A DNA stretch of 36,134 nucleotides from an uncultured Saprospiraceae bacterium (GTDB taxonomy: Bacteria; Bacteroidota; Bacteroidia; Chitinophagales; Saprospiraceae). A program made the position numbers and the translations under genes. Every line of letters starts with the position of its first letter. Positions within the stretch are counted from its first letter, which is position 1. The DNA lies in NCBI GenBank assembly GCA_937923485.1, contig CALDUE010000107.1:1-36134 (forward strand), in the 5' to 3' direction. The notes under the pieces are model-generated. The model ran no database searches and had not been told where the DNA came from. It worked only from the letters and a program-made list of their open reading frames with translations. Below are positions 8,018 to 15,023 of the stretch, piece after piece.

Positions 8018-9124
8018 TTAGTTCATCGCTAATTCCTTCGGAATACAGCTAAATCCACTCAGTTGCAAGGTTGCGCTAAGTGCTTCCGCCTCATCCATCT
8101 CGGTAAAACGACCAACGTAAATTCTGTATACGGCATTATCGTTAATCCGATCAAACTCAATAAGCACTGGAGTTTCCGTGTAGTCACGTAGGTGATCAGC
8201 TGCACGGACGGCATTGTTACGGTTTGAATACACGCCAGCCTGAAGGCTGAAGAGACGTACTTGATCTGCTCTCATCTCAGGGACAGGTGCGGTATGCTTG
8301 AAAACCACTTTGCTCTCTGGGATAGAATTTCGAGTAGCCTCTGTTTCTGCATTCGCTACTAATTCTTCGGTCTCGGGGGTTCCGATGTATACCTCTCGCT
8401 CGAGATCAGCTACAGAGATAGTGGCAAGCACTTCTTCAGCATCATCTTCAAGGACAACTTCGACAGTCTCAATTGCTGGAATATGCTCATTCGCGTAGCT
8501 ACGAGCTTCAAGCGCAGGCTTTGGAGAAGCATAAGCAACTTCATGCTCAGTGGTATAGGTCTGGATTTGTGGTGGGGTAGCGTGTACTTGTTGAGAAGCA
8601 ACATACTCCGATGGAGCAGTGTGGCTTTCTTCTTTGTAATCGTTTGACATGCGTGCAAACGGTTCTGACCAATCATTCTCAGGGGCTGCTCCTCCTAATT
8701 TTCTGCGATTGGCAGAGGTGTTGTTTTGGCGTAAGCGGTCTAACATTTCAACTGCACCAACACCTTCTTCTACACGATCAACCTGACGGCCGTCGCTGGA
8801 AAAGAAAAGCATGGTAGGAAGTGTTGAAACGTTGTACTGCTGCTTAAGGGCAAAACCGTCAAAATCATCGATATCAACTTTAATACTCACGTAGTTTTCA
8901 CGTAAGTATGACAATACCTGTTGATCTGAAAAGGTGGTTTCGTCCATCCAGCGGCATGGCATACACCAAGTTGCTGTGAAATCCACGAGAAGTACTTTAC
9001 CTTCTCGGGCAGCCTTTTGCTTAGCTGTAGAAAAGCTGATTGTTGGGCTGGAGGCAAGCGTACTCAAGGCAAAGCCTAGAGTCGCTACGGCAAGCAGCGC
9101 CATTTTGCGAAGGGGGAAAATCAT
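8018..9124 (-). CDS. Secreted thioredoxin-fold protein with C-terminal SPOR domain
   Basis: About 368 residues. The ATG at 9124 is chosen because MIFPLRKMALLAVATLGFAL makes a normal signal peptide directly after it and a promoter candidate lies inside the longer frame (up to 9238). After the signal peptide comes a thioredoxin fold with active site WCMPC (Cys54 and Cys57) and the cis-Pro motif STLPTMLFF, as in DsbD-gamma/thioredoxin_7-like periplasmic reductases. A low-complexity, acidic linker of about 130 residues leads to a SPOR domain over the last 75 or so residues (RLFSLQAGVYSNRNNAVRAA, then YRIYVGRFTEMDEAEAL). SPOR domains bind denuded septal peptidoglycan, so the likely role is disulfide or redox work near the cell wall or division site; this is inference. 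The gene appears to be a single transcription unit, divergent from fabH. Confidence 0.88.
   Translation of the reverse strand: MIFPLRKMALLAVATLGFALSTLASSPTISFSTAKQKAAREGKVLLVDFTATWCMPCRWMDETTFSDQQVLSYLRENYVSIKVDIDDFDGFALKQQYNVSTLPTMLFFSSDGRQVDRVEEGVGAVEMLDRLRQNNTSANRRKLGGAAPENDWSEPFARMSNDYKEESHTAPSEYVASQQVHATPPQIQTYTTEHEVAYASPKPALEARSYANEHIPAIETVEVVLEDDAEEVLATISVADLEREVYIGTPETEELVANAETEATRNSIPESKVVFKHTAPVPEMRADQVRLFSLQAGVYSNRNNAVRAADHLRDYTETPVLIEFDRINDNAVYRIYVGRFTEMDEAEALSATLQLSGFSCIPKELAMN
8723..8736 (-). repeat. Dispersed 14-base motif, copy 3
   Basis: Reads GCTTACGCCAAAAC on the minus strand (A at the variable fifth base). It lies inside the thioredoxin-SPOR gene, coding L-R-Q-N. Confidence 0.75.
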
Positions 9125-9181
9125 GTGTGTTAGCGTTGTTCGCACTTTTGTACGTGTTCGCGCTTGGAGAGTTTGGTGGCT

Positions 9182-9211
9182 TAAAGGTAATGGCGTTATT
9201 GACTTATCAAA
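9182..9211 (-). promoter_or_regulatory. Candidate promoter for the thioredoxin-SPOR gene
   Basis: On the minus strand TTTG (9211-9208) is followed after 18 bases by TACCTTTA (9189-9182), seven of eight positions of the form TAnnTTTG. Transcription would begin roughly 50 bases before the ATG at 9124, which supports that start over the upstream ATG at 9238. Confidence 0.4.
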
Positions 9212-9256
9212 CGGTTGGCGAAAATTTAGAATGTCCACATTTAGTTTGGTAAACGG

Positions 9257-9290
9257 TTTGTGCCGATGAGACTACGGTCTCTTACATTGT
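9257..9290 (+). promoter_or_regulatory. Candidate promoter for fabH
   Basis: TTTG (9257-9260), 22 bases, then TACATTGT (9283-9290), a loose match to the -33/-7 pattern. It conflicts with the small reading frame at 9266-9340: if this is the promoter, that frame is not transcribed as a whole. Confidence 0.25.
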
Positions 9291-9340
9291 GCCCTGTTTG
9301 TAAACGTCGTGTTTACGATCGTCAATCTCTTCCTCTATGA
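9266..9340 (+). CDS. Possible 24-residue CPxC mini-protein or leader overlapping the fabH start
   Basis: An ATG at 9266 (or GTG at 9260) opens a frame reading MRLRSLTLCPVCKRRVYDRQ and ending SLPL. Its TGA at 9338-9340 overlaps the fabH ATG as ATGA, a typical arrangement for translational coupling. The single CPVC motif followed by KRR resembles half of a zinc ribbon. It is too short to identify, and the overlap could be chance; a competing promoter reading lies inside it. Confidence 0.2.
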   Translation: MRLRSLTLCPVCKRRVYDRQSLPL

Positions 9341-10329
9341 AGCAAGCAGTTATTACCGGCGTAGCTGGATTCCTCCCCGATTATGTTCTGACCAATCAAG
9401 AACTCGAGACCATGGTTGATACGAACGACCAGTGGATTCGTGAGCGCACTGGAATCGTTGAGCGTAGACTCTTGAAAGAAAAAGGGAAGGGAACATCCGA
9501 CTTGGCTGTACCTGCTGTACTAGAGTTGCTAAAGAAGACGGGCACGGCTCCTGAAGATGTGGATCTCGTCGTTTGTTGCACGGTTACCGCTGACTTCAGG
9601 TTTCCTGACACAGGTACACTTATTTGCCATAAGGCGGGCCTTACAAATGCATATGGCTACGATCTATCTGCGGCTTGCTCTGGGTTTGTCTACGGACTTC
9701 ACGCAGCAGCTCAGTATATTAAAGCGGGAACGCACAAGAAGGTCATTGTAGTAGGTGCAGACAAAATGTCGAGCATCATGGACTACACCAATAGAAACAC
9801 CTGCATCTTGTTTGGTGATGGAGCTGGAGTTGTGATGCTCGAACCAAGCGATGACGAAACGTTAGGCCTGCGAGAGACCGTTCTGTACGGCGATGGCTCA
9901 GGGGGAGCGGAGTTATATCAATTGGGTGGAGGCTCGGTACATGGAACCACGCAAGAAACACTTGATAAGAACATGCACGTCATCGAACAAAATGGTCGTG
10001 TCGTCTTTAAGCGTGCGGTTAAAGGCATGTCTAGCGCGATCAAAAAAGTGCTTGAAAAGAGCAATTTAGCAGGGGAAGACATCAAGTGGGTAGTCCCACA
10101 CCAGGCAAATATTCGCATCATCGAGTCTGTCGCAGGACAGCTTGATTTTCCTATGGAAAAGGTCATGGTGACCATCGAAAAATACGGAAACACCACCGCT
10201 GCAACGATTCCACTCTGCCTTCGAGATTATGAATCACAGCTCAAAAAAGGTGATCAACTCATCCTCACAGCCTTCGGAGGTGGGTACACTTGGGGGGCGA
10301 TTCGGCTAGTTTGGGGATATAACTCTTAG
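9337..10329 (+). CDS. fabH: Beta-ketoacyl-ACP synthase III
   Basis: A 330-residue cytoplasmic condensing enzyme that joins acetyl-CoA (or another short acyl-CoA) to malonyl-ACP to start fatty-acid synthesis. The FabH thiolase fold is complete. Catalytic Cys114 lies in DLSAACSGF, His255 in VPHQANIRI, and Asn285 in EKYGNTTAATIP; the C-terminal GGGYTWGA motif is also present. Length is typical for the family. It begins a plus-strand run with efp, accB and accC, so the first committed steps of lipid synthesis are grouped. The start at 9337 matches the usual N-terminus (ITGVAGFLP). Confidence 0.96.
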   Translation: MKQAVITGVAGFLPDYVLTNQELETMVDTNDQWIRERTGIVERRLLKEKGKGTSDLAVPAVLELLKKTGTAPEDVDLVVCCTVTADFRFPDTGTLICHKAGLTNAYGYDLSAACSGFVYGLHAAAQYIKAGTHKKVIVVGADKMSSIMDYTNRNTCILFGDGAGVVMLEPSDDETLGLRETVLYGDGSGGAELYQLGGGSVHGTTQETLDKNMHVIEQNGRVVFKRAVKGMSSAIKKVLEKSNLAGEDIKWVVPHQANIRIIESVAGQLDFPMEKVMVTIEKYGNTTAATIPLCLRDYESQLKKGDQLILTAFGGGYTWGAIRLVWGYNS

Positions 10330-10352
10330 AATAGTATGAATTAGTGAGGGTA

Positions 10353-10378
10353 TTGACCGCGCGATATGTTTACTTTCG
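10353..10378 (+). promoter_or_regulatory. Candidate promoter for efp-accB-accC
   Basis: TTG (10353-10355), 15 bases, then TACTTTCG (10371-10378), one base off TAnnTTTG. It sits 22 bases before the efp ATG, in the only sizeable gap between fabH and efp. The spacer is on the short side. Confidence 0.35.
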
Positions 10379-10399
10379 CCGCCCAACCACGTAAAACTT

Positions 10400-10966
10400 A
10401 TGGCAAGTACGTCCGACATTAAAAATGGCCTCTGCATGGAGTTCAACAACGACATCTATCGTGTCGTCGAATTCCAACATGTCAAACCAGGAAAAGGCGC
10501 CGCCTTCGTCCGCACCAAACTCAAGAGTCTCACCACTGGTAAAGTGCTTGATAACACTTTTCCATCAGGTCATAAGATCGTTGAGGTGCAAATCGAACGA
10601 CGTAAGTATCAGTACTTATACAAGGACGATATGGGGTACCACTTCATGAACAATGAAACCTACGATCAAATCTTTCTTCAAGAAGCAATGATCGATAACC
10701 CTGGATTCCTTTCGGAGTCAATGAATGTCGAGGTACTCTTCGATGCAGGGAATGAGACACCTTTAACGCTTGACTTACCTGCTCACGTAGAGCTAGAAAT
10801 AACCTACACCGAGCCAGGTATCAAAGGAGATACCTCCAACAACAGCCTTAAGCCAGCGACTGTAGGTTCTGGAGCTGAGATCCGAGTGCCTCTTTTCATC
10901 AACCAAGGCGACATCGTCAAGGTCGACACCCGCACCGGTGCTTACCTTGAGCGCGCTAAAAAATAA
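10400..10966 (+). CDS. efp: Elongation factor P
   Basis: 188 residues, full length, with KOW-like domain I, an OB domain II and OB domain III ending in the family signature ([42 protein letters not shown]). It binds between the P and E sites of the ribosome and relieves stalling at polyproline. The tip of the domain I loop is PGKGAAF with Lys32 at the position that is modified in many bacteria. No EpmA/EpmB or EarP gene is seen in the window, so its modification state cannot be judged. It lies 70 bases after fabH and 10 bases before accB. Confidence 0.97.
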   Translation: MASTSDIKNGLCMEFNNDIYRVVEFQHVKPGKGAAFVRTKLKSLTTGKVLDNTFPSGHKIVEVQIERRKYQYLYKDDMGYHFMNNETYDQIFLQEAMIDNPGFLSESMNVEVLFDAGNETPLTLDLPAHVELEITYTEPGIKGDTSNNSLKPATVGSGAEIRVPLFINQGDIVKVDTRTGAYLERAKK

Positions 10967-10976
10967 CCTTCGTCAT

Positions 10977-11492
10977 ATGACTATGTCAATAAAAGAGCTT
11001 CAGGAACTCATCAAGTTGATTAACCGCTACAAGCTGGCTGAATTCAACATGAAGGATGGCGATTTTGAAATCTTCATTCGTTCTGATCAAGATCCAATTG
11101 AAGGACCAATTCAACAGGTTGTTCAAATGCCTCAGCCTGCTTTCATGCAAGCTCCAGCTGCCATGCCCGCCGCTCCCGCAGCAGCAGCGGCCACTGCTCC
11201 CGCAGCGGATGCCGCTGCCCCAGCTTCTAGTGCTGGACCAGATGAGAGCAAGCTCGTTGCAGTGAAGAGTCCAATGGTGGGAACTTTCTACCGTTCATCT
11301 TCACCTGATAAACCAGCTTTTGTCAAAGTGGGCGATTCCATAAATAAAGGAGATGTTGTTTGCATCATCGAGGCGATGAAGCTCTTCAACGAGATCGAAA
11401 GCGAGGTCTCAGGAACTATTGTGAAAGTCCTCGTCGAGGATGCTCAACCAGTCGAGTACGACCAAGTACTCTTTATGGTTGATCCAGGATAG
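10977..11492 (+). CDS. accB: Biotin carboxyl carrier protein of acetyl-CoA carboxylase
   Basis: 171 residues from the ATG at 10977 (a second ATG at 10983 is equally usable). An upstream in-frame start at 10938 would overlap efp and adds a non-homologous tail, so it is not preferred. The N-terminal helical segment ([20 protein letters not shown]) is followed by an Ala/Pro-rich swinging linker at about 52-85, then the biotinyl domain, with the biotin-accepting Lys135 in [13 protein letters not shown]. It carries the carboxyl group from AccC to the carboxyltransferase, whose genes (accA/accD) are not in the window. It lies directly downstream of efp. Confidence 0.96.
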   Translation: MTMSIKELQELIKLINRYKLAEFNMKDGDFEIFIRSDQDPIEGPIQQVVQMPQPAFMQAPAAMPAAPAAAAATAPAADAAAPASSAGPDESKLVAVKSPMVGTFYRSSSPDKPAFVKVGDSINKGDVVCIIEAMKLFNEIESEVSGTIVKVLVEDAQPVEYDQVLFMVDPG

Positions 11493-11616
11493 CGCTAGCC
11501 TTATCAATTTTCTATCTAGCAGCTAGCTTTCTCGTTTACCCCTCTTCATTTGCTAGGGCGATGCATTCCCCTTCGCAGGTTTCTTTCTGAAATCATCCTA
11601 GCCTTAAGTCGACGTC

Positions 11617-12969
11617 ATGTTTACTAAGATCCTCATTGCCAATCGCGGAGAAATTGCCTTGCGCATCATCCGAACGTGCAGAGAAATGGGCATTCCTACC
11701 GTAGCGATTTACTCTACTGCCGACAGTGAAAGCCTTCACGTGCGCTTTGCAGATGAGGCCGTTTGTATCGGACCAGCATCTAGTAAAGAGAGCTATCTGA
11801 ACATACCGAAAATCATGGCTGCGGCCGAGATTACCAATGCCGACGCGATCCATCCTGGCTATGGATTTTTATCTGAGAATGCTGATTTTGCAGACGTTTG
11901 CACACAGTATGGTATCAAATTTATCGGACCGACAAGCGAGCATATTCGCAAAATGGGCGATAAAGTGACTGCCAAGGACACCATGATTAAAGCAGGTGTA
12001 CCTACCGTTCCAGGGTCTGATGGACTTCTTAAAGAGCTTTCAGTAGGACTTGAAGTTGCTAAAAAAGTTGGCTATCCAATTATCCTTAAAGCAACCGCTG
12101 GCGGTGGCGGAAAAGGAATGCGTATCGTCAATGCTCCTGAAGAATTTCAAGAAGCATGGGAAAGAGCCAGTCAAGAGGCGGTCGCTTCTTTCGGTAATGG
12201 AGACATGTACATTGAGAAGTTCGTTGAAGAACCACGTCACATTGAATTCCAAATTGCTGGAGATCAATATGGTAATGTGATTCACCTTTCAGAACGCGAC
12301 TGCTCTATTCAGCGCCGTCACCAGAAACTCGTCGAGGAGGCTCCGAGTCCGTATATGGACGATGAACTCCGTGAACGGATGGGTAAGGCAGCTGTACTTG
12401 CAGGCAAATGCATTAATTACGAAGGCGTTGGGACCGTAGAGTTTCTTGTCGACAAGCATCGCGACTTCTTCTTCATGGAGATGAACACGCGAATCCAAGT
12501 TGAGCACCCAGTAACTGAGGAGGTTATTGATCACGACTTAATCAAAGAGCAGATCAAGATTGCTGCTGGAGAAAGGATTACAGGAAAGAACCGAATCCCA
12601 CACGCATGGTCGATGGAGTGCAGGATTAATGCCGAGGATCCATTCAATAACTGGCGTCCGAGTCCAGGTAAGGTGACAAGCTTCCACAGTCCAAAAGGAC
12701 GTGGAGTAAGGGTTGATACGCATGTATATGCTGGCTACACGGTGCCTCCTCACTATGATTCAATGATCGCGAAGCTCATCGTCAGAGCGGCGAATAGAGA
12801 AGAGTGTATCCTCCGTATGCAACGTGCCCTTGATGAGTTTATCGTAGAAGGAATCAAGACTACCGTTCCTTTCCATCAGCGTTTAATGCGTGATCCAGAC
12901 TTTAGAGCAGGTAACTTTACTACGAAATTTATGGAGACCTTCGATCTAGTTGAAGGACCCGTAGAGTAG
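11617..12969 (+). CDS. accC: Biotin carboxylase subunit of acetyl-CoA carboxylase
   Basis: A 450-residue ATP-grasp enzyme that carboxylates the biotin on AccB using ATP and bicarbonate. Visible motifs are the N-terminal [28 protein letters not shown], the ATP-binding glycine-rich loop [14 protein letters not shown], the [13 protein letters not shown] segment, and the catalytic [15 protein letters not shown]. Length matches the family. A gap of 124 bases separates it from accB, with no clear terminator, so co-transcription is likely. Its stop is followed two bases later by tsaE. Confidence 0.97.
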   Translation: MFTKILIANRGEIALRIIRTCREMGIPTVAIYSTADSESLHVRFADEAVCIGPASSKESYLNIPKIMAAAEITNADAIHPGYGFLSENADFADVCTQYGIKFIGPTSEHIRKMGDKVTAKDTMIKAGVPTVPGSDGLLKELSVGLEVAKKVGYPIILKATAGGGGKGMRIVNAPEEFQEAWERASQEAVASFGNGDMYIEKFVEEPRHIEFQIAGDQYGNVIHLSERDCSIQRRHQKLVEEAPSPYMDDELRERMGKAAVLAGKCINYEGVGTVEFLVDKHRDFFFMEMNTRIQVEHPVTEEVIDHDLIKEQIKIAAGERITGKNRIPHAWSMECRINAEDPFNNWRPSPGKVTSFHSPKGRGVRVDTHVYAGYTVPPHYDSMIAKLIVRAANREECILRMQRALDEFIVEGIKTTVPFHQRLMRDPDFRAGNFTTKFMETFDLVEGPVE

Positions 12970-12971
12970 TA

Positions 12972-13400
12972 ATGAGCGAGGACCTCATGCACTTTGATGT
13001 AGCCGATGAATCAAGCTGGTTGGCTGCTTGGGAGTGGCTTTCGCCAAAACTTGCTGATCGCAAGGTGATCGCGATAGAAGGTGACTTAGGGGCTGGTAAG
13101 ACGACTTTCGTCAAAACAATTGTTGCGCATCTCGGTAGCACTGATCCGGTTACAAGCCCAACCTTCTCAATCGTTCAGGAATACGAAACCCCCATTGGGA
13201 TGATATTCCATTTTGACCTTTATCGCATAGAAAGCATCGAAGAAGTCCTCGCTTTGGATTTTGAGAGCTATCTTGATACCGCAAGACTCACATTCGTTGA
13301 ATGGCCCAAAATCGCAGCTCCTGTTTTGCCGCAAGGTGAATGCATGTGGCTCAAAATTGTCCATCTGCCTCAAGGAGGACGACGTTTATTAGTTTTGTAA
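12972..13400 (+). CDS. tsaE: tRNA threonylcarbamoyladenosine biosynthesis ATPase
   Basis: 142 residues, a P-loop ATPase. The Walker A motif GDLGAGKT lies at 37-44, followed by TSPTFSIVQEY and FHFDLYRIESIEEVLALDFESYL, which are typical of TsaE, and FVEWP near the C-terminus. It works with TsaB and TsaD to make t6A at position 37 of ANN-decoding tRNAs. The ATG at 12972 starts two bases after the accC stop, so translation is probably coupled. The next 169 bases hold no obvious gene or terminator. Confidence 0.94.
   Translation: MSEDLMHFDVADESSWLAAWEWLSPKLADRKVIAIEGDLGAGKTTFVKTIVAHLGSTDPVTSPTFSIVQEYETPIGMIFHFDLYRIESIEEVLALDFESYLDTARLTFVEWPKIAAPVLPQGECMWLKIVHLPQGGRRLLVL
13037..13050 (+). repeat. 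Dispersed 14-base motif, copy 4
   Basis: Reads GCTTTCGCCAAAAC inside tsaE, coding L-S-P-K. A near match, ACTTTCGTCAAAAC, lies 67 bases further on at 13104-13117, within the Walker A region. Confidence 0.8.
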
Positions 13401-13569
13401 GGGACTTCGTCTTTTCAAGAATTGCTTTTCATCGTAATTTTAGATCTTGTCCTACCACCTAATAACCTCTCAATTCAGCTTAAAAGTCTTCGAAACTTCG
13501 CCACATGGCTATCGTTTCGATCAGAAGATTCTTTAATTTTTATTGACGGCTGACGAACGAGTACTGTTC

Positions 13570-14796
13570 ATGAGTGATCCAAAAAAACGCGTACCTATTT
13601 CTCCGGATATTCTTTCGGAGATAAAGACCCAGCCAGAAAGGCTAGCAATCTTGAATAGGCCGAACAAACTCTATATCGGAGTACCTCGAGAGGTAACGCT
13701 ACATGAGAATCGTGTAGCACTCGTTCCGAGTTCGGTGCGTACGCTCGTAGGGCATGGTCATCGGATTCTCATCGAGAGTGATGCTGGTTTGCGTGCTCAC
13801 TTTAGTGACCATGATTATTCGGAAGCTGGTGCAGAAATCGTCCATAGCCCTGAACAGGTCTATGCCGCTAATGTGATCATCAAGGTCGCCCCACCGACGC
13901 TCGATGAGTTAGAATTGATGCGCCCAAATCAGGTGCTCATCTCACCTCTACAGCTGCCCTTGTTGACGAGTGAGTATATGCTTCGTCTGAAAAACAAGCG
14001 CGTCATAGCACTGGCCATGGAGTATATCCGAGACGATTCTGGGGCCTACCCAATCGTGCGGACCATGAGCGAGCTTGCTGGCATGAGTGCGATACTTATC
14101 GCCAGTGAACTCCTTAGCTCGGCAAGCGGTAATAAAGGTGTTCTTTTAGGTGGCATCAGTGGAGTACCTCCAGCTAAAGTTGTTATTCTTGGCGCTGGAG
14201 TCGTTGCTGAAAATGCCGTACGCGCCGCCCTAGGACTAGGTGCCGAGGTACGTGTATTCGATGATAATATTTACAAACTGAAGCGCCTTCGCAACGAAGT
14301 GGGGCAGAGTATCTATACCAGTGTGATCAATCCGTTCTATCTCGAAGCAGAACTTAAGCAAGCGGATGTTGTCATCGGTGCGATCCACTCCGAAAACGGT
14401 CGTACTCCTATGGTCGTGAGTGAAGCAATGGTAGAAATGATGGCACCAGGATCGGTGATCATCGATGTATCAATTGATCAAGGCGGTTGTTTTGAAACTT
14501 CAGAGGTGACGACGCTTAAAAAGCCTACTTTCGAGAAATTCGATGTAATTCATTATTGCGTTCCTAACCTCGCCTCACGCGTCGGCCGTTCGGCAAGTAT
14601 TGCAGTCAGTAATATCCTAACTCCACTGCTACTCAAGGCGGGATCAACGGGCTCTATCGAGCACGTATTGTTTAGTGATAGTGGCCTGCGTCACGGCGTT
14701 TACACCTACAAAGGCTGCCTCACTAACGCCTATCTAAGTGAACGCTTCGGTCAGAAATACACCGATTTAGCTTTGCTGATTACCTCTAATATGTGA
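13570..14796 (+). CDS. ald: Alanine dehydrogenase/PNT family oxidoreductase
   Basis: About 408 residues from the ATG at 13570; an in-frame TTG at 13543 would add nine residues. The AlaDh/PNT N-terminal domain (YIGVPREVTLHENRVALVPS, Arg48, Lys105 in VIIKVAPPT) is followed by a Rossmann NAD domain (VVILGAGVVAENA) and by VIIDVSIDQGGCFETSE, then VIHYCVPNLASRVGRSAS. The canonical enzyme interconverts alanine and pyruvate with NAD. The residue aligned with the catalytic His of Mycobacterium or Bacillus Ald (the TYLHL motif) appears here as Gln128 (SPLQL), so the substrate should be treated with caution; I believe Bacteroidota relatives share this feature, from memory only. It stands alone, with convergent transcription downstream. 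Confidence 0.87.
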   Translation: MSDPKKRVPISPDILSEIKTQPERLAILNRPNKLYIGVPREVTLHENRVALVPSSVRTLVGHGHRILIESDAGLRAHFSDHDYSEAGAEIVHSPEQVYAANVIIKVAPPTLDELELMRPNQVLISPLQLPLLTSEYMLRLKNKRVIALAMEYIRDDSGAYPIVRTMSELAGMSAILIASELLSSASGNKGVLLGGISGVPPAKVVILGAGVVAENAVRAALGLGAEVRVFDDNIYKLKRLRNEVGQSIYTSVINPFYLEAELKQADVVIGAIHSENGRTPMVVSEAMVEMMAPGSVIIDVSIDQGGCFETSEVTTLKKPTFEKFDVIHYCVPNLASRVGRSASIAVSNILTPLLLKAGSTGSIEHVLFSDSGLRHGVYTYKGCLTNAYLSERFGQKYTDLALLITSNM

Positions 14797-14950
14797 GCTA
14801 GTTGGTTGGTTTTAGCCCTAGCCGAAAGCGATTGCTATTACTTTTCCATCTAAAACTATTGATATCAAATCATTACGCCAGTGAAGCTGGGTTTAATCCA
14901 GTCTCCTGTATATAAGTTTATGCATTGTAGTAGCATTCGAAAATAAAATA

Positions 14951-14978
14951 GCCCGCACATCGATCACGATATGCGGGC
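14951..14978 (-). terminator. Terminator between ald and the CHRD gene
   Basis: 12-base stem GCCCGCACATCG/CGATATGCGGGC with one mismatch and a 4-base loop. On the minus strand it is followed by TATTTTATTTTC, so it mainly serves the CHRD gene. It may stop ald transcripts from the other side, though the T-run there is poor. Confidence 0.75.
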
Positions 14979-15023
14979 TTATGAATGAGATATACATCAC
15001 GTTTTACGCGCGATTGATCTATT

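Noticed and set aside
8078-8095. GCTTCCGCCTCATC and a similar GCTTTCGCCTCACG at 21247 as further copies of the dispersed word
   Set aside because: They share only the first nine bases and lack the AAAAC end; both fit ordinary coding of Ala/Glu residues.
9125-9238. 38-codon N-terminal extension of the thioredoxin-SPOR gene
   Set aside because: It would bury the signal peptide and includes a promoter-like sequence.
13401-13569. TATCGTTTC near 13510 as a promoter for ald
   Set aside because: It resembles a -7 box but has no -33 element and lacks the final G, so support is too thin to list.
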